Counted from the stretch's first letter, positions 1 to 6,678 are shown. The stretch is DNA of 7,570 nucleotides from Pseudorhodobacter sp. (GCA_024641255.1 JAHEDL010000146.1:1-7570); one strand, 5' to 3'. The notes: generated by a model not told the origin, from the letters alone. Numbers and translations: made by a program.

Positions 1-358
1 GATGAACATTACCGCCGTTGATGCGCCCGTCGGGGTGGACGAACTGGCGCTGGCGGGCCTTGAAACACTGCCATCGCTGCACATCAAACCGCCGCGCATC
101 GCCGCAAGTCCGGTTGCGTTTGAGTGTAACATGCTGTCATCGGTGGTGACCGGCCCGCATCAGTCGATCATGATCGGGCGGGTGAGGGCGGTTCACATCG
201 ACGATGCCTGCGTGTTGAACGCCGAACGCGCCCACATTGATACGCCCGCCTTGGATCTGGTGGCGCGCAGCTATGGCTCGACCTATGTGCGCAGCCACGA
301 CACCTTTGAACTGGATCGCCCTAAATGGGCCGACTGGTCAAAGTCACATCCCGGCTAA
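1..358 (+). CDS. Flavin reductase-like (FMN-binding split barrel) protein, 3' part only
   Basis: This is the C-terminal part of a flavin reductase / DIM6-NTAB-type split-barrel protein; these bind FMN and often supply reduced flavin to a monooxygenase or act as small NAD(P)H:flavin oxidoreductases. Seen here: a proline-rich PPRIAASPVAFEC stretch (about residues 30-42 from the first Met at base 2), a GPHQSIMIGRV barrel strand (51-61), and a late R-S-YGSTYVRS segment (89-98), all in the order expected of the family. The Met at base 2 is probably internal: the preceding half of the barrel is missing, so the gene starts left of the window. It stops with TAA at 356-358, 112 bases before the next gene. 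That gap contains its own promoter-like box, so this gene probably belongs to a different transcription unit. Substrate and partner cannot be told. Confidence 0.82.
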   Translation, partial: MNITAVDAPVGVDELALAGLETLPSLHIKPPRIAASPVAFECNMLSSVVTGPHQSIMIGRVRAVHIDDACVLNAERAHIDTPALDLVARSYGSTYVRSHDTFELDRPKWADWSKSHPG

Positions 359-375
359 GTTTTCGATAAATTCAG

Positions 376-389
376 AATTTTCGAAAATT
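376..389. repeat. Perfect 14-bp palindrome AATTTTCGAAAATT
   Basis: AATTTTCGAAAATT equals its own reverse complement. It lies just upstream of the TTGACA box at 393-398. A related, less symmetric copy (TTTTCGATAAATT) lies at 360-372, so the motif TTTTCGA occurs twice, about 18 bases apart on the same face of the helix. It is a candidate regulator-binding site; no GC stem plus T-run is present, so it is not a typical terminator. Confidence 0.45.
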
Positions 390-392
390 ATG

Positions 393-423
393 TTGACAGA
401 ATGTCGCAGTCTATAAATTACTA
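393..423 (+). promoter_or_regulatory. Candidate promoter of the six-gene operon
   Basis: A perfect sigma-70 type -35 hexamer TTGACA is at 393-398 in the AT-rich gap. The best-looking -10 match, TATAAA at 412-417, is only 13 bases away, which is too short. At 15-18 base spacing there are only weak hexamers (TAAATT 414-419, ATTACT 417-422). The -35 is clear and the -10 is unresolved; a weak -10 would fit a promoter that needs an activator. Position and direction fit transcription of the gene at 471. Confidence 0.45.
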
Positions 424-429
424 AACCGA

Positions 430-446
430 TTGGTAGGTTTTACCAA
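430..446. promoter_or_regulatory. Candidate operator TTGGTAGGTTTTACCAA
   Basis: TTGGTA and TACCAA form a perfect 6+6 inverted repeat around a 5-base centre. A second inverted repeat, AAACC (423-427) with GGTTT (436-440), interlocks with it. The site lies directly downstream of the TTGACA box and about a dozen bases before the ribosome-binding site, where a bound repressor would block initiation. The TetR protein encoded at 4153-4836 is the most natural candidate ligand-responsive factor (inference); TTGGT/ACCAA arms are also seen in GntR-family operators, so the assignment is open. Confidence 0.5.
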
Positions 447-470
447 ACAGAATCTCGAAAGGGGGCGGCG

Positions 471-1523
471 ATGCTGCAAGAACGGATCGAAGGCAAATGG
501 CTGGCGGCATTTCGTCGGGTGTTCGCACTGAACGGCATCGGCAAAGGCACCAAAGTCGCGATCATTGCGGAAACCCAATCGCGTCCGGTTCTGGTGCATC
601 TGTCGGAACTTGCGGCTTACGATCTTGGCGCCGATTTCTGCATGATCACTATGCCCACCCCGCCACAAGCCGCGCCGGTTCCGGTGAAATCCACCGGAAC
701 CTCTTGGGCGATTCAGCAGAACCGTTCGGTGATCGAAGCGTTGAAGCTGCAGGACGTTATCGTTGATTGCACGGTCGAAGGCCTGATCCACGCGCCCGAA
801 TGGCCCGAAATCGAAGATGCGGGCCGCGCGCGGCTTTTGGTGATCACCAACGAACACCCCGAAATTCTGGAGCGCACCGAACCCAAGGCCGAACACGCCG
901 CCCGCGTGACGCTTGGCGTGCAAATGCTGCGCGAAGCATCGGAAATGCGGGTCACCTCGGCGGCGGGCACCGATCTGACCATCGACCTGCGCGATGCGCC
1001 CTGCGGCGGCACCCCCGGCTTTGCCACCAACCCCGGTGCCGTGGCGCATTGGCCGGGCGGTCTGTGCCTTGCTTTCCCTGGCAAGAACGCCGTCAACGGC
1101 CGCATCGTGATGGATGTCGGCGATATGAACCTGACGTTCAAAACCTATCTGACCAGCCGCATCGACTTTACCGTCGAAAACGATTTCGTCACCGCCATCA
1201 AGGGTGATGGCATCGACGCCCTGCATTTCCGCGAATACATGGAGGCGTGGCAAGACCGCAACGCCTATGGCATCAGCCACGTCGGTTGGGGCGTGAACCC
1301 CGGCGCAAAATGGGTGTCTGCCGCGATGTATGACAAGCGCGACATGCAGGCGGTTGAATTCCGCGCGCTTCCCGGCAGCTTCCTGTGGTCGACCGGCGCG
1401 AACCAATACGCAGGCCGCTACACGCTGGGCCATTTCGACCTGCCGATGCGCAACTGCACCATCGCGCTTGATGGCCGCATCGTCGTCAAAGACGGCGTGC
1501 TGCAAGGCGATCTGGCCCTCTAA
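471..1523 (+). CDS. NicX-like non-heme iron ring-cleavage dioxygenase (2,5-dihydroxypyridine 5,6-dioxygenase family)
   Basis: The 350-residue product matches the length of NicX, which opens 2,5-dihydroxypyridine to N-formylmaleamate using Fe(II) and O2; NicX belongs to the aminopeptidase T / M29-like fold family. From memory of the Pseudomonas putida protein, shared landmarks are HWPGG (193-197), the MDVGD strand (214-218), YGISHVGWG (266-274) and GHFDLPMRNC (320-329). The residues matching the iron ligands H265, H318 and D320 of NicX would be H270, H321 and D323, and all are present. The N-terminal third (1-100) is much less NicX-like, so the ring substrate may differ. The start is set by a strong AAAGGGGG (458-465) five bases before the ATG. 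It is the first gene of the operon; the next gene follows 34 bases later. Alternative: an uncharacterised M29-like hydrolase, judged less likely because of the intact iron triad. Confidence 0.8.
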   Translation: MLQERIEGKWLAAFRRVFALNGIGKGTKVAIIAETQSRPVLVHLSELAAYDLGADFCMITMPTPPQAAPVPVKSTGTSWAIQQNRSVIEALKLQDVIVDCTVEGLIHAPEWPEIEDAGRARLLVITNEHPEILERTEPKAEHAARVTLGVQMLREASEMRVTSAAGTDLTIDLRDAPCGGTPGFATNPGAVAHWPGGLCLAFPGKNAVNGRIVMDVGDMNLTFKTYLTSRIDFTVENDFVTAIKGDGIDALHFREYMEAWQDRNAYGISHVGWGVNPGAKWVSAAMYDKRDMQAVEFRALPGSFLWSTGANQYAGRYTLGHFDLPMRNCTIALDGRIVVKDGVLQGDLAL

Positions 1524-1557
1524 ACCCCCCAATTTCCCTTCGACCCGAGAGACCGAC

Positions 1558-2868
1558 ATGAGCGACATCGCCGACTACTACGACCTCTCCCGCATCCGCC
1601 CCGAAGTTGTGGCGGTGTTGCGCCGGATCAACGAACTGGGCCGCGACCGCTTTGCGCCGCGCGCGGCACAGATCGACATCGACGCCAGCTTCCCGGTGGA
1701 AAACTACAAGGATCTGGCCGAAGAAGGCTTCCTTGGTCTGTGCATCCCCGAAGAATTCGGCGGCATGGGGTTTTCGATGTTCGAATACGCCATGGTCGGT
1801 GCCGAAATTGCGAAATACTGCGGTGCCACCGCGCTGACCTTCAACATGCACAACTCTTCGATGGCATGGTCGCGCTTCATGTTCGACATGCCGAACCTGA
1901 CGCCCGAAGAAAAAGCCGCCTTCGCGCCGCTGCGTGAACGCCAGTTCCGCCGCGCCATCGCCGAACGCGCGATCTATTCGCAGCCGATTTCGGAAGGCGG
2001 GCAAAACTGGACATCAAAGCCGAACCAGACGCAGGCCCGCAAGGTTGACGGTGGCTGGAAGATTTCTGGCTTCAAGAAATTCGCCAGCCTTGCCGGCTAT
2101 TGCGATTATTACACCATCGTCTGCACCGAGGTGTTCGAAGGCGTCGAACCGCGCCACGAAGACACCATGCTGTTCGTCGTGCACAAGGATAATCCCGGCC
2201 TGACGGTGAAAGGTGAATGGGACCCGTTGGGGATGCGCGGCACCAACAGCCGCGATCTGATCTTGAAAGACGTGTTCGTCACCGAAGAAGACCAACTGAT
2301 GCCGCGCGGCATTTTTGGCAAAACCCTGCCGAACTGGCCGCATATGATGGCCACTCTGTCGCCCACCTATATGGGTTTGGCGCAGGGCGCTTATGACTTT
2401 ATGGTCGATTATCTGAAGGGCAAAACCCCCGGTCAGCCGCCGATTGACCGTCGCATGTATGCCACCAAACGCATCACCGTCGGCAAGATGTATGCACGTC
2501 TGGCCAATATGCGCGCGCTGTGGTGGCAGGCGTTTTCCGAATGCAAAGGCTTCCCGACCAAGGGCGAAGTCATGCGGATGTATGCGGCGCAGTATAACGT
2601 CATGGAAGGCGTGCAGGAAATTGCCGCACTGGCCATTCGCACGGCGGGCGGGCAGTCGATGCTGAAATCCATGCCGCTGGAACGTATGTATCGCGACAGC
2701 CGCTGCGGCGCGTTGATGCTGCCCTATACCTCGGAAATCATGGAGGATTATCTGGGCGTCCTGTCGCTTTACGAAATGGACGAAATCGACGACGCCCCCG
2801 GTGACGAAGGTGCTGCGCGCAATTCACTGTGGCGCGGTGACAGCGGCACCCTGCGGATGCTGCGCTGA
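1558..2868 (+). CDS. Acyl-CoA dehydrogenase-fold flavoprotein, possibly a flavin-dependent monooxygenase
   Basis: The 436-residue protein has the three-part acyl-CoA dehydrogenase layout: a helical N-terminal domain with EEGFLGLCIPEEFGGMG (55-71), a central barrel with GGWKISGFKKFASLAG (165-180) and DPLGMRGTNSRDLILKDVFV (222-241), and a helical C-terminal domain ending in RMYRDSRCGALMLPYTSEI (376-394). The usual TEPxAGSD flavin/substrate loop is altered to QPISEGG (142-148). The C-terminal motif, normally YEGTxxI and carrying the catalytic Glu of short/medium-chain enzymes, reads LPYTSEI, so that Glu is absent. This fold also hosts two-component monooxygenases (DszC type), and a flavin reductase lies in the same operon. 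I infer hydroxylation is at least as likely as CoA-ester dehydrogenation; a base on another helix, as in isovaleryl-CoA dehydrogenase, is not excluded. The ATG at 1558 follows GAGAGA (1547-1552); longer upstream extensions overlap the previous gene and lack family similarity. Confidence 0.85.
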   Translation: MSDIADYYDLSRIRPEVVAVLRRINELGRDRFAPRAAQIDIDASFPVENYKDLAEEGFLGLCIPEEFGGMGFSMFEYAMVGAEIAKYCGATALTFNMHNSSMAWSRFMFDMPNLTPEEKAAFAPLRERQFRRAIAERAIYSQPISEGGQNWTSKPNQTQARKVDGGWKISGFKKFASLAGYCDYYTIVCTEVFEGVEPRHEDTMLFVVHKDNPGLTVKGEWDPLGMRGTNSRDLILKDVFVTEEDQLMPRGIFGKTLPNWPHMMATLSPTYMGLAQGAYDFMVDYLKGKTPGQPPIDRRMYATKRITVGKMYARLANMRALWWQAFSECKGFPTKGEVMRMYAAQYNVMEGVQEIAALAIRTAGGQSMLKSMPLERMYRDSRCGALMLPYTSEIMEDYLGVLSLYEMDEIDDAPGDEGAARNSLWRGDSGTLRMLR

Positions 2869-2869
2869 C

Positions 2870-4156
2870 ATGGCCCGCGACACCGTGCATGTCGTCGGCA
2901 AGCTGGCCGCGTCGCCAGAGTCGGTCTGGGCCGTCGCCCGCGACTTTTGCGGCGCGTGGCACCCCGGTCTGTCCAGCATCGCGGCAGAGCGCGGCGAAAG
3001 CGGCGCGGTCATTCGCCGTTTTACCGCGCAGGGCGAGGACACTGTTTACCGTGAACAGCTGATCTACCTGTCGGAAAGCGATCGGGTGTTGTCCTACACC
3101 CATCTGGAAGGCATCGCCGGGGCCGAACGCTACACCGCAAGGCTGTCGGTTGCCGAAGCTGCCGAAGGTGGCACGGTGGTGAACTGGAGCGCGGAAATCA
3201 TCGCCAGCCCCACCCGCGCCAGCCAGATCGCCAGCGGCACCCGCCCAATCTTTGAATCCGGTATTGCGGCGCTGGGCTTGGCGGCAAAGGTTCCGTCCCC
3301 GCAACCCGAAATCACGGTCCCCACGGTGGCACTGGAAACGATCATCCTGCCCGGCACGCCGCAACTGGCGCTGACCGCAACGCCCGCCAAGCCCGGCCCG
3401 CTGGTGCTGTTCTTGCACGGCATCGGCGGCGCGCGCGGCAACTGGGGCGCGCAATTGCAGGCGGTGGCATCGCTGGCGCAGGCTGCCGCGCTTGATCTGC
3501 GCGGCTATGGCGACAGCAGCCTTGGCTTCCGGCAATCCAACGTCGACGACTATTGCGAAGATATCCTGCGGGTGATGGATCACTTCGGCAAGACCCGCGT
3601 GGTGCTGTGCGGTCTGTCCTATGGCTCGTGGATCGCCACATCCTTTGCGATGCGTCACCCCGAAAAGCTTGCCGGTCTAGTGCTTTCCGGCGGCTGCACC
3701 GGCATGTCCGAAGCTGGCCCCGAAGAACGCGAAGCCTTCCGTGTCAGCCGCGAGGTGCCGCTTGATGCTGGCCAAAAGCCCGCCGATTTCGCCGCCGCGG
3801 TGGTGAACGTGATCGCCGGTCCGAACGCATCAGATGCCGTGCGCGCGGCACTGCTTGCGTCGATGTCGGCGATTCCGGCTGCCACCTACCGCGATGCCCT
3901 GCGCTGTTTCACCAATCCGCTGGAACGCTTTGATTTTGCCCGCCTGACCATGCCGGTGCTGTTGATGACCGGCGAACATGACCGGCTGGCGCCGCCCGCC
4001 GAAATTCGCGCCGTCGCTGGCCGCATCACCGATGCCGCCCCGCGTGCCGATGTTCGGTTCGAAGTGATCGCCGACGCGGGCCACGTTTGCAATGTGGCGC
4101 AACCGGCGGCCTATAACCGCCCGCTGACCGCGTTTTTGGCGCGGGTGCTGGCATGA
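2870..4156 (+). CDS. SRPBCC domain fused to alpha/beta hydrolase
   Basis: The 428-residue product has two domains. Residues 1-140 look like an SRPBCC (polyketide cyclase/START-like) domain: a first strand VHVVGKL, then ASPESVWAVARDFCGAWHPGL, then long strands ending with a C-terminal helix; such domains hold hydrophobic or aromatic ligands in a cavity. After a Pro-rich linker (141-155), residues 156-428 are an alpha/beta hydrolase with the oxyanion segment FLHGIGG (181-187), nucleophile elbow GLSYGS (S250), probable acid D371 in GEHDRLAPP and His H405 in AGHVCN, so the triad appears complete. A role hydrolysing an amide, formamide or ester product of the pathway is inferred; NicD, which deformylates N-formylmaleamate, is an alpha/beta hydrolase, but the acid position here is canonical rather than a NicD-specific feature. 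The ATG at 2870 is one base after the previous TGA with no good ribosome-binding site, implying translational coupling. An ATG at 2801 would give 23 extra residues overlapping the upstream gene. Confidence 0.83.
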   Translation: MARDTVHVVGKLAASPESVWAVARDFCGAWHPGLSSIAAERGESGAVIRRFTAQGEDTVYREQLIYLSESDRVLSYTHLEGIAGAERYTARLSVAEAAEGGTVVNWSAEIIASPTRASQIASGTRPIFESGIAALGLAAKVPSPQPEITVPTVALETIILPGTPQLALTATPAKPGPLVLFLHGIGGARGNWGAQLQAVASLAQAAALDLRGYGDSSLGFRQSNVDDYCEDILRVMDHFGKTRVVLCGLSYGSWIATSFAMRHPEKLAGLVLSGGCTGMSEAGPEEREAFRVSREVPLDAGQKPADFAAAVVNVIAGPNASDAVRAALLASMSAIPAATYRDALRCFTNPLERFDFARLTMPVLLMTGEHDRLAPPAEIRAVAGRITDAAPRADVRFEVIADAGHVCNVAQPAAYNRPLTAFLARVLA

Positions 4157-4836
4157 CAGGCACCTCGCCCCGCGCCCTGAACCGGCAGGCAAAAGAACGC
4201 CGCATCTTGCAGGCCGCGCTGAATGTCTTTGCCGCCGAAGGCTATTCTGGCACCTCGATGGATGCCATCGCCGCCAAGGCCGAAGTGTCAAAACCCACGC
4301 TTTATCAGTATTTTGGCACCAAAGAGCAGCTGTTCACCGAAATCATGCTGTCGCGCCGGAATGAAATGCTGGACGCCTTCGAACACCCGTCGTCCGAAGG
4401 CATGGTGCGCGATTTGTATCGGTTTTCCTGGGCCTATGCCGACACCGTGTTGAACCCCGATTTCCTGTCGCTGGCCCGCCTGATCATCGCCGAGGCGCAG
4501 CGGTTTCCTGAAATCGGCCGCGCCTATCAGGCCTCTGGCCCCGACCGCGTGCTGCGCGGCGTCATGGCCTATCTGGACAGCCAACGCGAAGCCGGACGCC
4601 TGCAATTTGACGACGAAGAGCTTGCTGCCGAAGATCTGTGGGCGCTGATCTTGTCAGCCCCGCGCAATCAAGCGCTGCATGTGCCCGATGCGCTGCCCGA
4701 CCGCGCGGCGGTCAAACGCTATATCGACAACGGCCTGCGGGTGTTCCTGAAGGCCTACTCCACCGACCCAACCAGTGATCTGGACCAACTCAAACGCCTT
4801 TGCGAACAGGCGCCAACACCAACGGGGACCGCATGA
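4153..4836 (+). CDS. TetR/AcrR-family transcriptional regulator (AefR-like C-terminus)
   Basis: This is a 227-residue regulator. The N-terminal DNA-binding domain is clear: RRILQAALNVFAAEGYSGTS (16-35), then the helix-turn-helix SMDAIAAKAEVSKPTLYQYF (35-54), followed by GTKEQLF, the classic TetR pattern. The C-terminal part, with FLSLARLIIAEAQRFPEIGRAY (104-125), resembles the AefR-like ligand domain. The ATG overlaps the hydrolase stop (ATGA at 4153-4156), and its own TGA overlaps the next ATG (4833-4836), so it is made from the same mRNA as the enzymes. Such an embedded regulator usually controls its own operon through a pathway compound; the palindrome at 430-446 is the best candidate target. 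Whether it represses, and its ligand, cannot be seen from sequence. Confidence 0.92.
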   Translation: MTGTSPRALNRQAKERRILQAALNVFAAEGYSGTSMDAIAAKAEVSKPTLYQYFGTKEQLFTEIMLSRRNEMLDAFEHPSSEGMVRDLYRFSWAYADTVLNPDFLSLARLIIAEAQRFPEIGRAYQASGPDRVLRGVMAYLDSQREAGRLQFDDEELAAEDLWALILSAPRNQALHVPDALPDRAAVKRYIDNGLRVFLKAYSTDPTSDLDQLKRLCEQAPTPTGTA

Positions 4837-6176
4837 GCCTGCAAGATTTTCTGGATGACGATACCAGCCGTTTTGCCACTGTGGCGCTGGTGGATACCAA
4901 CGGGTTGCTGCGCGGGCAGATGGTGTCGACCCGCAGCCTGAAGGGGATTTTGAAGGCAGGCATGGGCATGGCCCCGGCGCAACTGGCCTTGGACCCGACG
5001 GATGAGATGCTGGAAATGCCCGGCGTCACCGACGGCTCTGGCGATTTTCACGATGATCCGCTGATCGTCGACCCCAGCAGCGCCCGCCGCATCCCTTGGG
5101 CGAAACCGGGCCATGACCTGTTGCTGTTAACCAACTACTCCGGTGAAACGGCGGCGATCTGCCCGCGGTCGATCCTGCGGTCGGTGTTGGAACGGGCAGG
5201 GGCTGCGGGCTATGTGCCGAAATACGGCATGGAGCTGGAATACACCCTGTTCGATGAAACCGCAGAAACGGCGCGCGAAAAGGGCTATCGCAACCTGAAA
5301 ACCGCCACCATGCACCCCAGCCACGATCTGGTGCTGTATCAAACCGTGCAGACCGAATGGTACGAAGCCATCGCCGCCATGTGCGAACCGCTGAAGATCG
5401 ACCTTGCGAAGATGCACGAAGAAATCGGCGGCGGCTTTATGGAGGCCTGCATTGCCGCTGGCGAAGGGCTGGAACCCGCCGATCAACTGGTGCTGCTGAA
5501 GAACTTTCTGCGCGCGTTGGCGATGCGGCAAGGTCGCTGCGTGACGTTCATGCCGCGCTGGACCGAAACCGCCGACAGCCAGTCGATCCATGTCCATGTT
5601 TCGCTGAAAGACACCGCTGGCAATGGGCTGTTCTTCGAAGACGGCGTGCGCAACGGGGTTTCGCAGAATTTCAAATACTTCATCGGCGGATTGCAGAAAT
5701 ACATTGGCGATATGACGCTGATTTTCCAACCCACCGTCAATTCCTATCGCCGCTTTGCGCCGGGCACTTTCGCGCCGCCGGGGCTGACCTGGGGCTATGA
5801 AAACCGCACCACCTGCTTCCGCGTTGTCGGCCATGATGCCGGGTCGCTGCGGGTGGAAAACCGGCTTCCGGGCGCCGATACCAACCCCTATCTGACCGTT
5901 GCCGCCACCGTCGCCGCTGGCGTCGCGGGCATCATGGAAAAGATCGAACCACAGCCCGAAGTCATCGGCAACGGTCACGCCGTGGCCAGCGAAGGCCCCG
6001 ATTTCGCCCGCTCGATGCCCGAAGCCATCGACCGCCTGCGCGGCTCTGCCTTTGCGCGCAACTGGCTGGGCGATCGCTTTGTCGATGCGTTTTCGGCCAC
6101 GCGGCAAAGCCAGTATGACCAGTTCCGCAAAAAGGTGCCCGACGTCGAACTGCAACGTTTCTTTGATCTGGGCTAA
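4833..6176 (+). CDS. Glutamine synthetase-like gamma-glutamyl amide ligase
   Basis: The 447-residue protein belongs to the glutamine synthetase superfamily, which uses ATP to activate the glutamate gamma-carboxyl and joins it to ammonia or an amine. Landmarks in order: DTNGLLRGQ (21-29) of the beta-grasp domain, MELEYTLF (133-140) with metal-binding E134/E136, HEEIGGGFMEA (195-205) with E196/E197/E204, SIHVHVS (251-257), NSYRRF (303-308), and VENRLPGADTNPYL (341-354). There is no adenylylation-type GlnA C-terminus, and the position in a catabolic operon argues for an amine-specific ligase like PuuA (putrescine), IpuC (isopropylamine), GmaS (methylamine) or the aniline enzymes AtdA1/TdnQ. Which amine is unknown. 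The start at 4833 overlaps the TetR stop by four bases, with GGGGA at 4824-4828; the ATG at 4800 lies within tetR and adds unconserved residues. A four-base gap separates it from the flavin reductase. Housekeeping GlnA is an unlikely alternative. Confidence 0.88.
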   Translation: MSLQDFLDDDTSRFATVALVDTNGLLRGQMVSTRSLKGILKAGMGMAPAQLALDPTDEMLEMPGVTDGSGDFHDDPLIVDPSSARRIPWAKPGHDLLLLTNYSGETAAICPRSILRSVLERAGAAGYVPKYGMELEYTLFDETAETAREKGYRNLKTATMHPSHDLVLYQTVQTEWYEAIAAMCEPLKIDLAKMHEEIGGGFMEACIAAGEGLEPADQLVLLKNFLRALAMRQGRCVTFMPRWTETADSQSIHVHVSLKDTAGNGLFFEDGVRNGVSQNFKYFIGGLQKYIGDMTLIFQPTVNSYRRFAPGTFAPPGLTWGYENRTTCFRVVGHDAGSLRVENRLPGADTNPYLTVAATVAAGVAGIMEKIEPQPEVIGNGHAVASEGPDFARSMPEAIDRLRGSAFARNWLGDRFVDAFSATRQSQYDQFRKKVPDVELQRFFDLG

Positions 6177-6180
6177 GGAA

Positions 6181-6678
6181 ATGGACCTGCGCCAATCTTT
6201 CGTCGAAGGCATGAGCCGCGCCGCCACCTTCGTTTCGGTAATCACCACCGACGGCGAGGCGGGGCGGTTTGGCGTAACGGTTTCGTCAATGACCTCGGTT
6301 TCCGCCGATGGCGAAGGCCCGTCGCTTTTGGTCTGTGTGCATCATCTTAGCCCGGCGGCGACGGCCGTTCTGAAAAACCGCGCCTTTTGCGCCAACCTGC
6401 TGAACCACAACCAACAAGGCATCTCTGATCTGTTTTCGGGGCGGCAAAAGCCCGAAGCCGGGTCGCGGTTTGATGCGGTCGATTGGCGCGCGGGGCAGGG
6501 CGGGCAGCCGCTTTTGGCGGATGCTTCTGCCAGTTTTGAATGTGTGCTGAAAACCGCGCTGCTGTGGGAAACCCATTATATCATCGTGGGGCAAGTGCAG
6601 GCGGTGCAGCTGTCTGATCACCCCGAAGCTCTGCTTTACGGCCAACGCAGCTATCGCCGCGCCGTGCATCTGCCCTAA
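6181..6678 (+). CDS. Flavin reductase (HpaC/RutF-like), small component of a two-component monooxygenase
   Basis: At 165 residues this has the usual size of the short-chain NAD(P)H:flavin oxidoreductases that feed FMNH2 or FADH2 to a separate oxygenase. Visible family features: FVEGMSRAATFVSVITTDG (7-25), RFGVTVSSMTSVSADGEGPS (29-48) forming the FMN phosphate-binding strand and loop, LLVCV (49-53), FCANLL (69-73), a THYIIVGQV strand (131-139) and the terminal LLYGQRSYRR (151-160). The start at 6181 keeps the conserved N-terminal helix; AAGGAA sits immediately against the ATG, closer than ideal, four bases after the ligase stop, so translation is probably coupled. The only oxygenase-like flavoprotein in the operon is the acyl-CoA-dehydrogenase-fold protein at 1558-2868, its most likely partner (inference). 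It is the last gene of the operon; its TAA overlaps the stop of the convergent IclR gene. Confidence 0.9.
   Translation: MDLRQSFVEGMSRAATFVSVITTDGEAGRFGVTVSSMTSVSADGEGPSLLVCVHHLSPAATAVLKNRAFCANLLNHNQQGISDLFSGRQKPEAGSRFDAVDWRAGQGGQPLLADASASFECVLKTALLWETHYIIVGQVQAVQLSDHPEALLYGQRSYRRAVHLP

Noticed and set aside
376..389. The AATTTTCGAAAATT palindrome as a terminator of the upstream flavin reductase gene
   Set aside because: The stem is AT-only apart from the central CG, has no loop and is not followed by a T-run, so it is a better protein-binding site than an intrinsic terminator.
411..1568. 385-codon open frame on the minus strand opposite the NicX-like gene
   Set aside because: Its product is rich in His, Arg and Gly with no recognisable motif, a typical antisense shadow of a GC-rich gene; the plus-strand protein has clear family motifs and a strong ribosome-binding site.
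2738..3658. 306-codon minus-strand open frame opposite the SRPBCC-hydrolase
   Set aside because: Low-complexity composition, no family motif, and complete overlap with a well-supported gene.
471..4156. Naming the genes nicX and nicD of the nicotinate pathway
   Set aside because: Only the NicX family match is strong. The hydrolase carries an extra SRPBCC domain and NicC, NicE and NicF are not present, so transferring the pathway name would overstate the evidence.
5127..6248. 373-codon minus-strand open frame opposite the glutamine synthetase-like gene
   Set aside because: No ribosome-binding site or domain pattern; the plus-strand frame contains all GS signature motifs.
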